Positions 13,687 to 22,968 of a stretch of 24,823 bases of DNA are shown here, piece by piece (within the stretch, counting starts at the first letter, position 1; the number at the start of each line of letters is the position of its first letter). Where the stretch lies: NCBI GenBank assembly GCA_963974265.1, contig CAXBDR010000039.1, positions 1-24,823 on the forward strand. The letters are read 5' to 3'. The position numbers and the translations under genes are program-made. Source of the stretch: CAISIP01 sp963974265 (GTDB taxonomy: Bacteria; Pseudomonadota; Gammaproteobacteria; Burkholderiales; Burkholderiaceae_C). The notes under the pieces were generated by a model, which made no database searches, was not told the origin of the DNA, and was given only the letters and a program-made list of their open reading frames with translations.

Positions 13687-14403
13687 TCAAGGCGCCAGGT
13701 AGGTGACGAGCTTGCGGCTCAGCAGATCCGCCGCCTCGGGCCAGGCGACCGACACCCCGATTGTAGAAAGATCGACGGTTTGCAGCCCCGCATAGCCGCA
13801 AGGGTTGATACGCGAGAAGGGTTCCAGGTCCATCGCGACGTTCAGCGCGACGCCGTGGTAGGTGCAATGGCGGCTGACCTTGATGCCCAATGCCGCGATC
13901 TTTCCGAGCCCGGCGAAGTCGATGGAAGCCTCGGGATTCGGGTCCGGCCTTGCCTTGCCGGGCGCTCGACGTTGCGGGCGCTGCGGCAACCGGGCATGCG
14001 AGCCGGGGTCGTCGAGACGCACGTAGATGCCTGGCGCTCCGCCGACCCGGTGCCCCGTGACGCCGAAGTGGTCGAGGGTGCGGATCACCGCCTCTTCGAC
14101 CCGGTACACGTATTCCTTGACGAAGTAGCCGGCGCGCTGCAGGTCGATCATCGGATACGCGACGACCTGGCCCGGCCCGTGGTACGTCACCTGGCCCCCG
14201 CGGTTGGTCGGAACGATCGGGATCGCCCCGGGGGCAAGAATGTGTTCGGCCCGTCCGGCCAGCCCCTGGGTGTATGTGGGCGGATGCTCACATATCCACA
14301 AGCTGTCGGGTGTGCCGGTCGTGCGTGCTGCGGTGAACGCCTGCATGGCCTCGTAGGTGGGCAGGTAGTCCACCGGCCCCAACATGCGGACATCCTTGGT
14401 CAT
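13687..14403 (-). CDS. lipB: Octanoyl-ACP:protein octanoyltransferase
   Basis: This 238-residue enzyme moves octanoate from acyl carrier protein to lipoyl domains, supplying the LipA substrate. RGGQVTYHGPGQVVAYPMID (68-87) is the family signature. The catalytic pair is visible as Lys168 in GLGKIAALGIKV and Cys202 in NPCGYAG. Residues about 130-163, between GIYV and the catalytic Lys, form a basic, Pro-rich insertion that E. coli LipB lacks; similar insertions occur in Comamonadaceae as I recall them. The start at 14403 is 6 bp after the ybeD stop and lacks a strong Shine-Dalgarno. Confidence 0.96.
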   Translation of the reverse strand: MTKDVRMLGPVDYLPTYEAMQAFTAARTTGTPDSLWICEHPPTYTQGLAGRAEHILAPGAIPIVPTNRGGQVTYHGPGQVVAYPMIDLQRAGYFVKEYVYRVEEAVIRTLDHFGVTGHRVGGAPGIYVRLDDPGSHARLPQRPQRRAPGKARPDPNPEASIDFAGLGKIAALGIKVSRHCTYHGVALNVAMDLEPFSRINPCGYAGLQTVDLSTIGVSVAWPEAADLLSRKLVTYLAP

Positions 14404-14409
14404 GCGGCT

Positions 14410-14679
14410 TCACAACACCACTTTGACCATGGGATGGGTCGACAAGGTCCGGTACAACTCGTCGAGTTGTTCCCGGCTGGTGGCCATCACGGTGATGGTC
14501 ACGCCCAGGTACTTGCCCCCGCTGCTCTCGCGCAGTTCGATCGTCGCGGCATCGAATTGCGGGTCGAAATGCAGCGCCACCCGTGTGACCGCATCGACGA
14601 AACCCTCGACCTGTTCCCCCATCACCTTGATGGGGAAACGGGACGGGTATTCGATCAGCGATTCGTCGGCTGTTGCCAT
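14410..14679 (-). CDS. ybeD: DUF493 (YbeD) family protein
   Basis: This 89-residue protein matches the small ferredoxin-like YbeD/DUF493 family. FPIKVMGEQVEGFVDAV near the N-terminus, SSGGKYLGVTITVMA in the middle and LYRTLSTHPMVKVVL at the end are its hallmarks. It is often found next to lipB, and a role in lipoate metabolism has been proposed, but the molecular function is not established. The ATG at 14679 gives the family N-terminus, and upstream in-frame codons overlap the aminotransferase gene. It lies 7 bp after that gene and 6 bp before lipB. Confidence 0.93.
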   Translation of the reverse strand: MATADESLIEYPSRFPIKVMGEQVEGFVDAVTRVALHFDPQFDAATIELRESSGGKYLGVTITVMATSREQLDELYRTLSTHPMVKVVL

Positions 14680-14686
14680 GATGGTG

Positions 14687-15586
14687 TCAATCCGTGCCGG
14701 CCTGCTTGGCGTCCTGGTAGGCGGCATACAACTGCTTGCCGATCGGTCCCGGTTGGCCCCGGTGCGCCGCATGACCGACCGGCTCGCCGTCGAGCAGGGT
14801 GACCGGCAGCACCTCCTTGGTCGCGCTGGACAGCAGCAATTCGTCGGCGGCGAGCACTTCCTCGCGGCTGATGCGCTTGAGCCGGTACGGAATGCCCAGG
14901 GTCTTGCACAACTCCTCGATCAGTCCGTAGCGAATGCCTTCGAGCACCAGGTTGTCCTTGGGCGTACCGAAGACGGTGCCGTCCTTGACGACCCATACGT
15001 TGCTGGCGGCAGCCTCGCTGAGGTAGCCGTGGCGGAACATCACGGTCTCCAGTGCCCCCGCATCGAAGCTGATCTGCCGCGCAAAAACCGATCCCAGCAG
15101 GCTGGTGCTCTTGATATGGGCCTTTTCCCAGCGGAAATCGTCGGCGGTGACGCAGGCCACGCCTTCCTCGAGTTGTTCCGGCGTGGGCGGCCGCATCGGG
15201 CTGGCCATCGCAAAAACGGTTGGCGTGATGTCGGTCGGCATCACATGGTCGCGCATCGCGACACCGCGGGTGACCTGGATGTAGACCAGCTGGTGCATTT
15301 CGTCCGGTGCGACCCCGGCCGCCTTTGCCCCGTGACCGATCAATCCCATCGCGATGCCGTGCCACTGCTCGCGGGTATGGGGATTGGCCATGCGCATCTC
15401 GACCAGGCTGCGTTCCAGGCGCGCCATGTGTTGTGCGAAGCGGAACGGGCGCCCGGCATAGACTGGAACCACCTCGTAGATGCCATCGCCAAAGATGAAG
15501 CCGCGGTCCATGACGCTGATCTTGGCGTCGCACAGCGGTGTGAATGCCCCATTGAGGTAGCAGGGAGTCGAAGGCAGTTGGTTCAT
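14687..15586 (-). CDS. dat: Class IV PLP aminotransferase, D-amino-acid transaminase type
   Basis: The 299-residue protein belongs to fold-type IV PLP enzymes. The opening CYLNGAFTPLCDAKISVMDRG and FGDGIYEVVPVY are typical. Lys159 in HIKSTSLLGS aligns with the PLP lysine (Lys145) of Bacillus D-amino-acid transaminase, and Glu191 in SEAAASNVW with its Glu177. The substrate-side motif YIQVTRGVAMRDH (102-114) favours D-amino-acid transaminase over branched-chain aminotransferase or aminodeoxychorismate lyase, though specificity is not proven. Its ATG at 15586 has no Shine-Dalgarno and a -10-like GATAAT 6 nt upstream. It is first in the lip cluster, and the link to lipoate synthesis may be positional only. 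Confidence 0.9.
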   Translation of the reverse strand: MNQLPSTPCYLNGAFTPLCDAKISVMDRGFIFGDGIYEVVPVYAGRPFRFAQHMARLERSLVEMRMANPHTREQWHGIAMGLIGHGAKAAGVAPDEMHQLVYIQVTRGVAMRDHVMPTDITPTVFAMASPMRPPTPEQLEEGVACVTADDFRWEKAHIKSTSLLGSVFARQISFDAGALETVMFRHGYLSEAAASNVWVVKDGTVFGTPKDNLVLEGIRYGLIEELCKTLGIPYRLKRISREEVLAADELLLSSATKEVLPVTLLDGEPVGHAAHRGQPGPIGKQLYAAYQDAKQAGTD

Positions 15587-15598
15587 GGCCGGATTATC
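15584..15598 (-). promoter_or_regulatory. -10-like GATAAT abutting the aminotransferase start codon (leaderless candidate)
   Basis: On the minus strand GATAAT (15598-15593) is followed by CCGGCC and the ATG at 15586. Transcription would begin at or near the ATG. TTGCCG (15623-15618) lies 19 bp upstream as a possible -35. The run ATAATCCGGCCATG is identical to 8356-8369 on the plus strand. Confidence 0.45.
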
Positions 15599-15705
15599 AG
15601 GCTTGGCCGGTGTGCCACGGCAAGTGGCCGTGGCCGCAGCCCGGTCCGGGTCGATGAAAATGCAAGGTCGGGACCGATGGTCGCGGAACCGCGAGGGTTT
15701 GTACT

Positions 15706-15711
15706 TATAAT
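15706..15711 (+). promoter_or_regulatory. Candidate -10 of the atp operon promoter (perfect TATAAT)
   Basis: A consensus TATAAT lies in the 171-bp region between the divergent aminotransferase gene and atpI. Transcription would begin near 15718, about 40 nt before the atpI ATG. The expected -35 position (about 15683-15688, GCGGAA) is poor, so an activator or strong -10 dependence is possible. Confidence 0.55.
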
Positions 15712-15757
15712 CAAGGGCTTTGCGAAACTTCAGGCGTGTGTACGGGCGTCGTATTCG

Positions 15758-16240
15758 ATGAATTCTTGGCCCTACGATGACGAGGTGAAAGCGGGGGAAC
15801 CTGATACGTTCAAGCCGCTGAGCGCCGAACAGGCGCGCAGGCTGCGAGAGCAGAATCCGTCGGTGCCACCTTGGAAGGTGGTGGTCGGGCAGGGGATTGT
15901 GGGTGTCCTGGTGGCGCTTGCCGCCTGGGGGCTTACTGCAAGTCAAAGCGTTGGTTGGTCGGCCGCCTATGGCGCGTTGGCCGTGGTCTTGCCTGCAGCC
16001 ATCTTTGCGCGCGGCTTGAGCGGACGTTTTGCATCCCTGAATGCCGGAACTGCGGTGTTCGGGTTTTTTTTGTGGGAAATGGTCAAGCTTGTCTTGACGG
16101 TGGCGATGCTGATCGCCGCTCCGAATTTGGTGGTGGCACTGAGTTGGCCGGCTTTGCTGGTGGGCCTGGTGCTGACGATGAAGGTGTATTGGGTCGCGCT
16201 GTTATTTGCGCCCAGGAACAAACAACGAAAAGTCGGGTAA
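15758..16240 (+). CDS. atpI: ATP synthase subunit I (AtpI)
   Basis: This 160-residue protein has a polar N-terminus (about 1-42, with FKPLSAEQARRLREQNPS) followed by four hydrophobic helices and a basic end. AtpI is a non-structural, low-abundance product that helps c-ring assembly or ion uptake. SVGWSAAYGALAVVLPAAIFARG and WPALLVGLVLTMKVYWVALL are recognisable as two conserved blocks. I chose the ATG at 15758 because it follows the promoter and gives a normal N-terminus, but it has no Shine-Dalgarno, so the start is less certain than the gene. It is the first gene of the operon, 6 bp before atpB. Confidence 0.88.
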   Translation: MNSWPYDDEVKAGEPDTFKPLSAEQARRLREQNPSVPPWKVVVGQGIVGVLVALAAWGLTASQSVGWSAAYGALAVVLPAAIFARGLSGRFASLNAGTAVFGFFLWEMVKLVLTVAMLIAAPNLVVALSWPALLVGLVLTMKVYWVALLFAPRNKQRKVG

Positions 16241-16246
16241 ACACAG

Positions 16247-17104
16247 ATGGCTGCTGAAAACGGACCTACCGCTGGTGAATACATCGTTCACCACCTGACG
16301 CACCTGCAGAACCAGCCTGCCAAGGCGGTTGTCGATTTCTCGGTGTTCAACATCGATTCCCTGTTCTTCTCGATCACGCTCGGCGTGCTGGTGTGCTGGG
16401 TCTTGTGGCTTGCCGCGCGCAAGGCGACATCCGGGGTTCCGGGTCGCTTCCAGGCGGCGGTGGAAATGCTGGTCGAAATGGTCGAGTCGCAGGCCAAGGG
16501 CATCGTGCACAACGCCAACAGCCGCAAGCTGGTCGCGCCGCTGGCGCTGGTGGTGTTCCTGTGGATCTTCATGATGAACTTCATGGACCTGCTGCCGGTG
16601 GACCTGATCCCGGTCATCTGGGAGGCGATCTACGGTGCAGCCGGCGGTGACCCGCATCATGCCTACATGCGCGTCGTGCCCACGGCCGACCTGTCGATCT
16701 CCATGGGGCTGTCGGTGGCCGTGCTCATCGTCTGCCTGGTCTACAACGTCAAGATCAAGGGCCTGGGCGGCTGGATTCACGAGTTGTTCACGGCGCCGTT
16801 CGGCCCGCACCCGCTGCTGTGGCCTTTCAATTTCGCCATGCAGCTGATCGAATTCATCGCCAAGACCGTCTCGCACGGCATGCGACTGTTCGGCAACATG
16901 TATGCCGGCGAACTCATCTTCATGCTGATTGCCCTGATGGGTGGTGCCTGGGCCCTCACGGCCACCGGCATCGGCCTGGCGATCGGTCACATCATTGCGG
17001 GCACTGCGTGGGCGATCTTCCACATCCTGATCCTCACGCTGCAGGCTTTTGTGTTCATGATGCTGACCCTGGTCTATATCGGCCAGGCGCATGACGCACA
17101 CTGA
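16247..17104 (+). CDS. atpB: ATP synthase Fo subunit a
   Basis: The 285-residue membrane subunit provides the proton half-channels. The essential arginine is Arg213 in SHGMRLFGNMYAGELIF (209-225). MMNFMDLLPVDLIP (109-122) and WPFNFAMQLIEFIAKTVS (192-209) are conserved; AFVFMMLTLVYIGQAH closes the last helix. Length is close to E. coli (271). The start at 16247 has only a weak GGG upstream (16235-16237, in the atpI end), in keeping with one copy per complex against about ten c subunits. Confidence 0.97.
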   Translation: MAAENGPTAGEYIVHHLTHLQNQPAKAVVDFSVFNIDSLFFSITLGVLVCWVLWLAARKATSGVPGRFQAAVEMLVEMVESQAKGIVHNANSRKLVAPLALVVFLWIFMMNFMDLLPVDLIPVIWEAIYGAAGGDPHHAYMRVVPTADLSISMGLSVAVLIVCLVYNVKIKGLGGWIHELFTAPFGPHPLLWPFNFAMQLIEFIAKTVSHGMRLFGNMYAGELIFMLIALMGGAWALTATGIGLAIGHIIAGTAWAIFHILILTLQAFVFMMLTLVYIGQAHDAH

Positions 17105-17118
17105 CGCCCTGGCGCTTT

Positions 17119-17149
17119 CCGAGTTTCCGTTTCGTTTTTTCCTTTTCCC
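17119..17149 (+). promoter_or_regulatory. Pyrimidine-rich tract upstream of atpE (translational enhancer candidate)
   Basis: The 72-bp atpB-atpE gap contains a T/C-rich run centred on CGTTTTTTCCTTTTCCCG (about 17132-17149), then AGGAG at 17167-17171. E. coli atpE uses a U-rich sequence upstream of its Shine-Dalgarno to boost c-subunit synthesis. A similar role here is inferred from position and composition. It is not a terminator: no stem precedes it. Confidence 0.45.
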
Positions 17150-17176
17150 GTCAACCCACGTCCTTTAGGAGTCATC

Positions 17177-17440
17177 ATGGAAGTAATCAGCTTTGTTGCA
17201 CTGGCCGCCGGCCTGATCATCGGTCTCGGCGCCGTCGGTGCCTGTATCGGCATCGGCATCATGGGCAGCAAATACCTCGAATCCGCAGCACGTCAGCCGG
17301 AGCTGATGGGCGAACTGCAGACCAAGATGTTCCTGCTGGCCGGTCTGATCGACGCCGCGTTCATTATCGGTACCGGTATTGCGCTGTGGTTCGCCACCGC
17401 CAACCCGTTCCTGGCCCAGATCGCCAACCTGCCGAAGTAA
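17177..17440 (+). CDS. atpE: ATP synthase Fo subunit c
   Basis: This 87-residue proteolipid is two hydrophobic helices joined by the polar ARQPE loop (38-42). The proton-carrying carboxylate is Asp59 in LAGLIDAAFIIGTG, so proton coupling is expected; the Gln/Glu set of Na+-type c subunits is not evident. The first helix has glycine spacing LGAVGACIGIGIMG. The ATG at 17177 has a strong AGGAG (17167-17171) and a pyrimidine-rich upstream tract, matching the need for many copies per ring. Gaps on both sides (72 and 63 bp) are the longest inside the operon. Confidence 0.98.
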   Translation: MEVISFVALAAGLIIGLGAVGACIGIGIMGSKYLESAARQPELMGELQTKMFLLAGLIDAAFIIGTGIALWFATANPFLAQIANLPK

Positions 17441-17467
17441 GTTGTTTCTGGCGGGATCAACGTCATT

Positions 17468-17490
17468 CCCTGGTGCATCTGGCGCCGGGG
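17468..17490 (+). promoter_or_regulatory. Hairpin in the atpE-atpF gap
   Basis: CCCTGGTGC (17468-17476) pairs with GCGCCGGGG (17482-17490), 9 bp with two G-T wobbles and a 5-nt loop. It ends 2 nt before the atpF Shine-Dalgarno AAGGA (17493-17497). It could protect the atpE 3' end or dampen atpF initiation. No T-tract follows, so it is not a terminator. Confidence 0.45.
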
Positions 17491-17503
17491 TGAAGGATGA
17501 AAA

Positions 17504-17974
17504 GTGAGCATTACCGGTACCCTCATCATTCAGATGATCGTGTTCCTGATCCTGGTCTGGTTCACGATGAAGTTCGTGTGGCCACCGATCGCGAGCGCAC
17601 TGGACGAGCGCGCCACCAAGATTGCCGACGGCCTGGCTGCGGCCGACAAGGCCAAGGCCGAGTTGTCTGCGGCCAACAAGCGGGTCGAGGCCGAGCTGGC
17701 CACGTCGCGCAATGAAACCGCGTCCTTGCTGGCAGACGCCGAGCGTCGTGCCCAGGCCATCATCGAGCAGGCCAAGGCCAGTGCCACCGAAGAAGGCAAC
17801 AAGATTGTTGCCGCTGCACGTGCCGAGGCCGAGCAGCAGACGGTGAAGGCGCGTGAATCCCTGCGCGACCAGGTTGCTGCATTGGCCGTCAAGGGCGCCG
17901 AGCAGATCCTGCGCAAGGAAGTCAACGCCGGCGTGCACGCCGATCTGCTCAACCGGCTCAAGACCGAGCTGTAA
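17504..17974 (+). CDS. atpF: ATP synthase Fo subunit b (GTG start)
   Basis: This 156-residue protein has one N-terminal membrane helix (SITGTLIIQMIVFLILVWF), then KFVWPPIASALDERATKIADGL and a long Ala/Glu/Lys coiled coil forming the peripheral stalk. The start is GTG at 17504 with AAGGA at 17493-17497. An ATG at 17497 is nearer the Shine-Dalgarno but is out of frame and leads to an unrelated, short reading frame, so GTG is chosen. It is followed by atpH after 9 bp. Confidence 0.97.
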   Translation: MSITGTLIIQMIVFLILVWFTMKFVWPPIASALDERATKIADGLAAADKAKAELSAANKRVEAELATSRNETASLLADAERRAQAIIEQAKASATEEGNKIVAAARAEAEQQTVKARESLRDQVAALAVKGAEQILRKEVNAGVHADLLNRLKTEL

Positions 17975-17983
17975 GAGGACTGT

Positions 17984-18514
17984 ATGGCTGAACTCGCCAC
18001 CATTGCCCGACCCTACGCGGAAGCCTTGTTCAAGTCGGCCAAGGCCGATCTGGCTGGCGCCGCGAGCTGGCTGGAACCGTTTGCGGCGATCGCGGGCAAC
18101 GCGCAACTGCAGCAGTTCGCGGACAACCCCAAGGTCACCGACGACCAGGTCTTCGACGTGTTCGTGGGCATCGCCAAGGGCAATCTGCCCGAGAGCGCGA
18201 AGAACTTCCTGCGCATCGTGATCGAGAACGGCCGTGTCGATGCCCTGCCCGAGATCGCGGCGCAATTCCGCGCACTCGTCAACGCGCAGGGCGGGTCGTC
18301 CGACGCCGTGGTGTTCAGCGCCTTTGCCATCGACGACAAGGCCCTGGCCGAGCTCACCGCGGTGCTCGAGAAGCGCTTCGGACGCAAGCTCAACGTGACG
18401 ATGCAGCTCGATGAATCGCTGATCGGCGGCGTCCGAGTGGTGGTGGGTGACGAGGTGCTCGACACCTCGGTCAAGGCCCGCCTGGATCAAATGAAAATCG
18501 CGCTGACCGCCTGA
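17984..18514 (+). CDS. atpH: ATP synthase F1 subunit delta
   Basis: The 176-residue protein is normal length for delta, which joins the b stalk to the top of F1. IARPYAEALFKSAK near the N-terminus and LIGGVRVVVGDEVLDTSVKARL near the C-terminus are the two family blocks. The ATG at 17984 has AAGAGGA at 17973-17979, overlapping the atpF stop. The 46-bp gap to atpA holds the atpA ribosome binding site and nothing else obvious. Confidence 0.97.
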   Translation: MAELATIARPYAEALFKSAKADLAGAASWLEPFAAIAGNAQLQQFADNPKVTDDQVFDVFVGIAKGNLPESAKNFLRIVIENGRVDALPEIAAQFRALVNAQGGSSDAVVFSAFAIDDKALAELTAVLEKRFGRKLNVTMQLDESLIGGVRVVVGDEVLDTSVKARLDQMKIALTA

Positions 18515-18560
18515 GCCAGGCGCTCCAGTAACAGCCCCCTAAAGAAAGAAGGAAAGAGTC

Positions 18561-20114
<1,554 letters not shown>

Positions 20115-20155
20115 TACCGGTTTGATGGCACGAGCGTCCAGAGGCAGGAGTCACT

Positions 20156-21034
20156 ATGGCAGCAGGTAAGGAAATTCGCGGCAAGATCAAATCGGTGGAA
20201 AACACCAAGAAGATCACCAAGGCCATGGAGATGGTTGCCGCCTCGAAGATGCGCAAGGCGCAGGACCGCATGCGTGCGGCACGCCCCTATGCCGAGAAGG
20301 TCCGCAACATCGCGGCCAACCTGGGCAAGGCCAACCCCGAGTACGTGCACCCGTTCATGAAGACGAACGACGCCAAGGCCGCCGGCGTGATCGTCGTCAC
20401 GACAGACAAGGGTCTGTGTGGCGGTCTGAACACCAACGTGCTGCGCGTCGTGACCGGCAAGCTGCGGGAACTGCAGGCGTCGGGCACGGCCATCCGTGCG
20501 GTGGCCATCGGCAACAAGGGCCTGGGTTTCCTCAACCGGATCGGTGCCAAGACCGTGGCGCACGCCACCCAGCTCGGCGACACCCCGCACCTGGAAAAGC
20601 TGATCGGACCTGTCAAGGTGCTGCTCGATGCCTATGCCAAGGGCGAGATCAACGCGGTATACCTCAGCTACACCCGCTTCATCAACACGATGAAGCAGGA
20701 GCCGGTGCTCGAGCCGCTGCTTCCGCTGTCGGCCGCCAAGATGGAAGCCGAGGCGCAGGCCAGCGGCACCCAGGCGTCGTGGGACTACATCTACGAGCCG
20801 GACGCCCAGTCGGTGATCGACGACCTGCTGCTGCGCTACGTCGAAGCCATCGTGTACCAGGCGGTTGCCGAGAACATGGCCTCGGAGCAGTCGGCGCGCA
20901 TGGTGGCGATGAAGTCGGCCACCGACAACGCCGGCAACGTGATCAACGAGCTCAAGCTGGTCTACAACAAGACCCGCCAGGCCGGCATCACGAAAGAACT
21001 TTCAGAAATCGTCGCCGGTGCGGCCGCGGTTTAA
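20156..21034 (+). CDS. atpG: ATP synthase F1 subunit gamma
   Basis: This 292-residue rotor shaft protein begins AAGKEIRGKIKSVENTKKIT and KAMEMVAASKMRKAQ, and ends with NVINELKLVYNKTRQAGITKELSEIVAGAAAV, the conserved N- and C-terminal coiled-coil blocks (shown here as adjoining pieces). TTDKGLCGGLN (82-92 region) is the central signature. The ATG at 20156 has AGGAG at 20146-20150. A 26-bp gap leads to atpD. Confidence 0.97.
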   Translation: MAAGKEIRGKIKSVENTKKITKAMEMVAASKMRKAQDRMRAARPYAEKVRNIAANLGKANPEYVHPFMKTNDAKAAGVIVVTTDKGLCGGLNTNVLRVVTGKLRELQASGTAIRAVAIGNKGLGFLNRIGAKTVAHATQLGDTPHLEKLIGPVKVLLDAYAKGEINAVYLSYTRFINTMKQEPVLEPLLPLSAAKMEAEAQASGTQASWDYIYEPDAQSVIDDLLLRYVEAIVYQAVAENMASEQSARMVAMKSATDNAGNVINELKLVYNKTRQAGITKELSEIVAGAAAV

Positions 21035-21060
21035 ACCCGATTTATTTGTTGGAGCGAAAA

Positions 21061-22467
21061 ATGGCTCAAGTCCAAGGCAAGATTGTTCAGTGTATCGGTG
21101 CGGTGGTCGACGTGGAGTTCCCGCGCGACCAGATGCCCAAGATTTACGACGCCCTCAAGATGGAAGGCTCGACGCTGACGCTGGAAGTCCAGCAGCAGCT
21201 CGGCGACGGCGTGGTGCGCACGATTGCACTGGGCTCTTCCGACGGCCTGCGCCGCGGCATGATGGTGCAGAACACCGCCAACCCGATCATGGTGCCGGTG
21301 GGCAAGGCGACCCTGGGCCGCATCATGGACGTGCTGGGCGCGCCCATCGACGAGCGTGGCCCGGTTGCAAGCACGCAAACCGCATCCATCCACCGCAAGG
21401 CCCCCGTGTACGACGAGCTGAGCCCGTCGCAGGAACTGCTGGAGACCGGCATCAAGGTGATCGATCTGGTCTGCCCGTTTGCCAAGGGCGGCAAGGTGGG
21501 CCTGTTCGGTGGCGCTGGCGTGGGCAAGACCGTGAACATGATGGAGCTGATCAACAACATCGCCAAGGCGCACAGCGGCCTGTCGGTGTTTGCCGGTGTG
21601 GGTGAGCGTACCCGCGAGGGCAACGACTTCTATCACGAGATGGCCGACTCCGGCGTCGTGAACCTCGAGAAGCTCGAGGACTCCAAGGTGGCCATGGTCT
21701 ACGGCCAGATGAACGAGCCCCCGGGTAACCGTCTGCGCGTGGCGCTGACCGGCCTGACGATCGCCGAGTCCTTCCGCGACGAAGGCAAGGACGTGCTGTT
21801 CTTCGTCGACAACATCTATCGCTACACGCTGGCCGGTACCGAAGTGTCCGCGCTGCTGGGTCGCATGCCATCGGCCGTGGGTTACCAGCCGACGCTGGCC
21901 GAAGAGATGGGCCGCCTGCAGGAACGCATCACCTCGACCAAGGTCGGCTCGATCACCTCGATCCAGGCCGTGTACGTGCCCGCCGACGACTTGACCGACC
22001 CGTCGCCTGCCACCACCTTCGCCCACCTCGACTCCACCGTCGTGTTGTCGCGTGACATCGCCGCGCTGGGTATCTACCCCGCCGTGGACCCGCTGGACTC
22101 CACCAGCCGCCAGCTGTCGCCGCTGGTCGTCGGCGAAGAGCACTACAACACCGCCCGCGCGGTGCAGGGCACGCTGCAGCGCTACAAGGAACTGCGCGAC
22201 ATCATCGCCATCCTGGGCATGGACGAGCTGGCACCCGAAGACAAGCTGGCCGTGGCTCGCGCACGCAAGATCCAGCGTTTCCTGAGCCAGCCCTTCTTCG
22301 TGGCCGAGGTGTTCACCGGCTCGCCGGGCAAATACGTCTCGCTGGCCGAGACCATTCGCGGCTTCAAGATGATCGTCAACGGCGAGTGTGACCACCTGCC
22401 CGAGCAGGCGTTCTACATGGTCGGCACGATCGACGAGGCGTTCGAGAAAGCCAAGAAGATGGCCTGA
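21061..22467 (+). CDS. atpD: ATP synthase F1 subunit beta
   Basis: The 468-residue catalytic subunit has Walker A GGAGVGKT (150-157), catalytic Glu182 in GERTREGND, and the Walker B strand ending FFVDNIYRYT (247-256). The lever that contacts gamma and epsilon, DELSEED in E. coli, reads DELAPED (388-394), so one acidic residue is replaced by Pro; this is common in relatives as I recall. The ATG at 21061 has GGAG at 21051-21054. The open frame reaching back to 20416 overlaps atpG and is rejected. Confidence 0.98.
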   Translation: MAQVQGKIVQCIGAVVDVEFPRDQMPKIYDALKMEGSTLTLEVQQQLGDGVVRTIALGSSDGLRRGMMVQNTANPIMVPVGKATLGRIMDVLGAPIDERGPVASTQTASIHRKAPVYDELSPSQELLETGIKVIDLVCPFAKGGKVGLFGGAGVGKTVNMMELINNIAKAHSGLSVFAGVGERTREGNDFYHEMADSGVVNLEKLEDSKVAMVYGQMNEPPGNRLRVALTGLTIAESFRDEGKDVLFFVDNIYRYTLAGTEVSALLGRMPSAVGYQPTLAEEMGRLQERITSTKVGSITSIQAVYVPADDLTDPSPATTFAHLDSTVVLSRDIAALGIYPAVDPLDSTSRQLSPLVVGEEHYNTARAVQGTLQRYKELRDIIAILGMDELAPEDKLAVARARKIQRFLSQPFFVAEVFTGSPGKYVSLAETIRGFKMIVNGECDHLPEQAFYMVGTIDEAFEKAKKMA

Positions 22468-22500
22468 TGGCCGTGCTTCTTGATTGAATAAGGAAAGCAG

Positions 22501-22917
22501 ATGGCAACGATGCGTGTTGATGTGGTGAGTGCCGAGGAGTCGATCTTCTCCGGCGAAGCCAAGTTCGTGGCGCTGCCGGGTGAAGTCGGTGAACTCGGCA
22601 TCCTGCCGCGTCATACACCCTTGATCAGTCGCATCAAGGCCGGATCGGTGCGGATCGAGATGGCGGACGGCACGGAAGAGTTCGTTTTCGTCGCCGGTGG
22701 CATCCTGGAGGTGCAACCCGATGGCGTGACCGTGCTGTCCGATACCGCGGTGCGCGGCAAGGACCTGGACGACGAGAAGGCCAACGAAGCCAAGCTCGCC
22801 GCCGAAGAGGCCCTGAAGAACGCCAAGAGCGACCTCGACATCGCCAAGGCCCAGTCCGAACTGGCGGTCATGGCTGCGCAGATCGCGGCCTTGCGCAAGT
22901 ACCGGCAAAAACGCTGA
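22501..22917 (+). CDS. atpC: ATP synthase F1 subunit epsilon
   Basis: This 138-residue protein has the N-terminal beta-sandwich (MRVDVVSAEESIFSG, LPGEVGELGILPRHTPLI) and a C-terminal Ala/Lys/Glu helical hairpin from about residue 90. Epsilon couples rotation and can inhibit ATP hydrolysis. The ATG at 22501 has AAGGA at 22490-22494. It is the last operon gene; a terminator follows at 22969. Confidence 0.97.
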   Translation: MATMRVDVVSAEESIFSGEAKFVALPGEVGELGILPRHTPLISRIKAGSVRIEMADGTEEFVFVAGGILEVQPDGVTVLSDTAVRGKDLDDEKANEAKLAAEEALKNAKSDLDIAKAQSELAVMAAQIAALRKYRQKR

Positions 22918-22968
22918 TACCCCCTGTGTAGCCGGCGCGTGCGCGCTGCTGGCGCACCATCACCTCAC

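Noticed and set aside
17497..17715. Small frame starting at the ATG inside the atpF ribosome binding site
   Set aside because: It overlaps atpF in another frame and has no family features; the GTG at 17504 gives the true subunit b N-terminus.
21031..22908. Minus-strand open frame (625 codons) opposite atpD and atpC
   Set aside because: Antisense shadow of two highly conserved genes; no motif seen.
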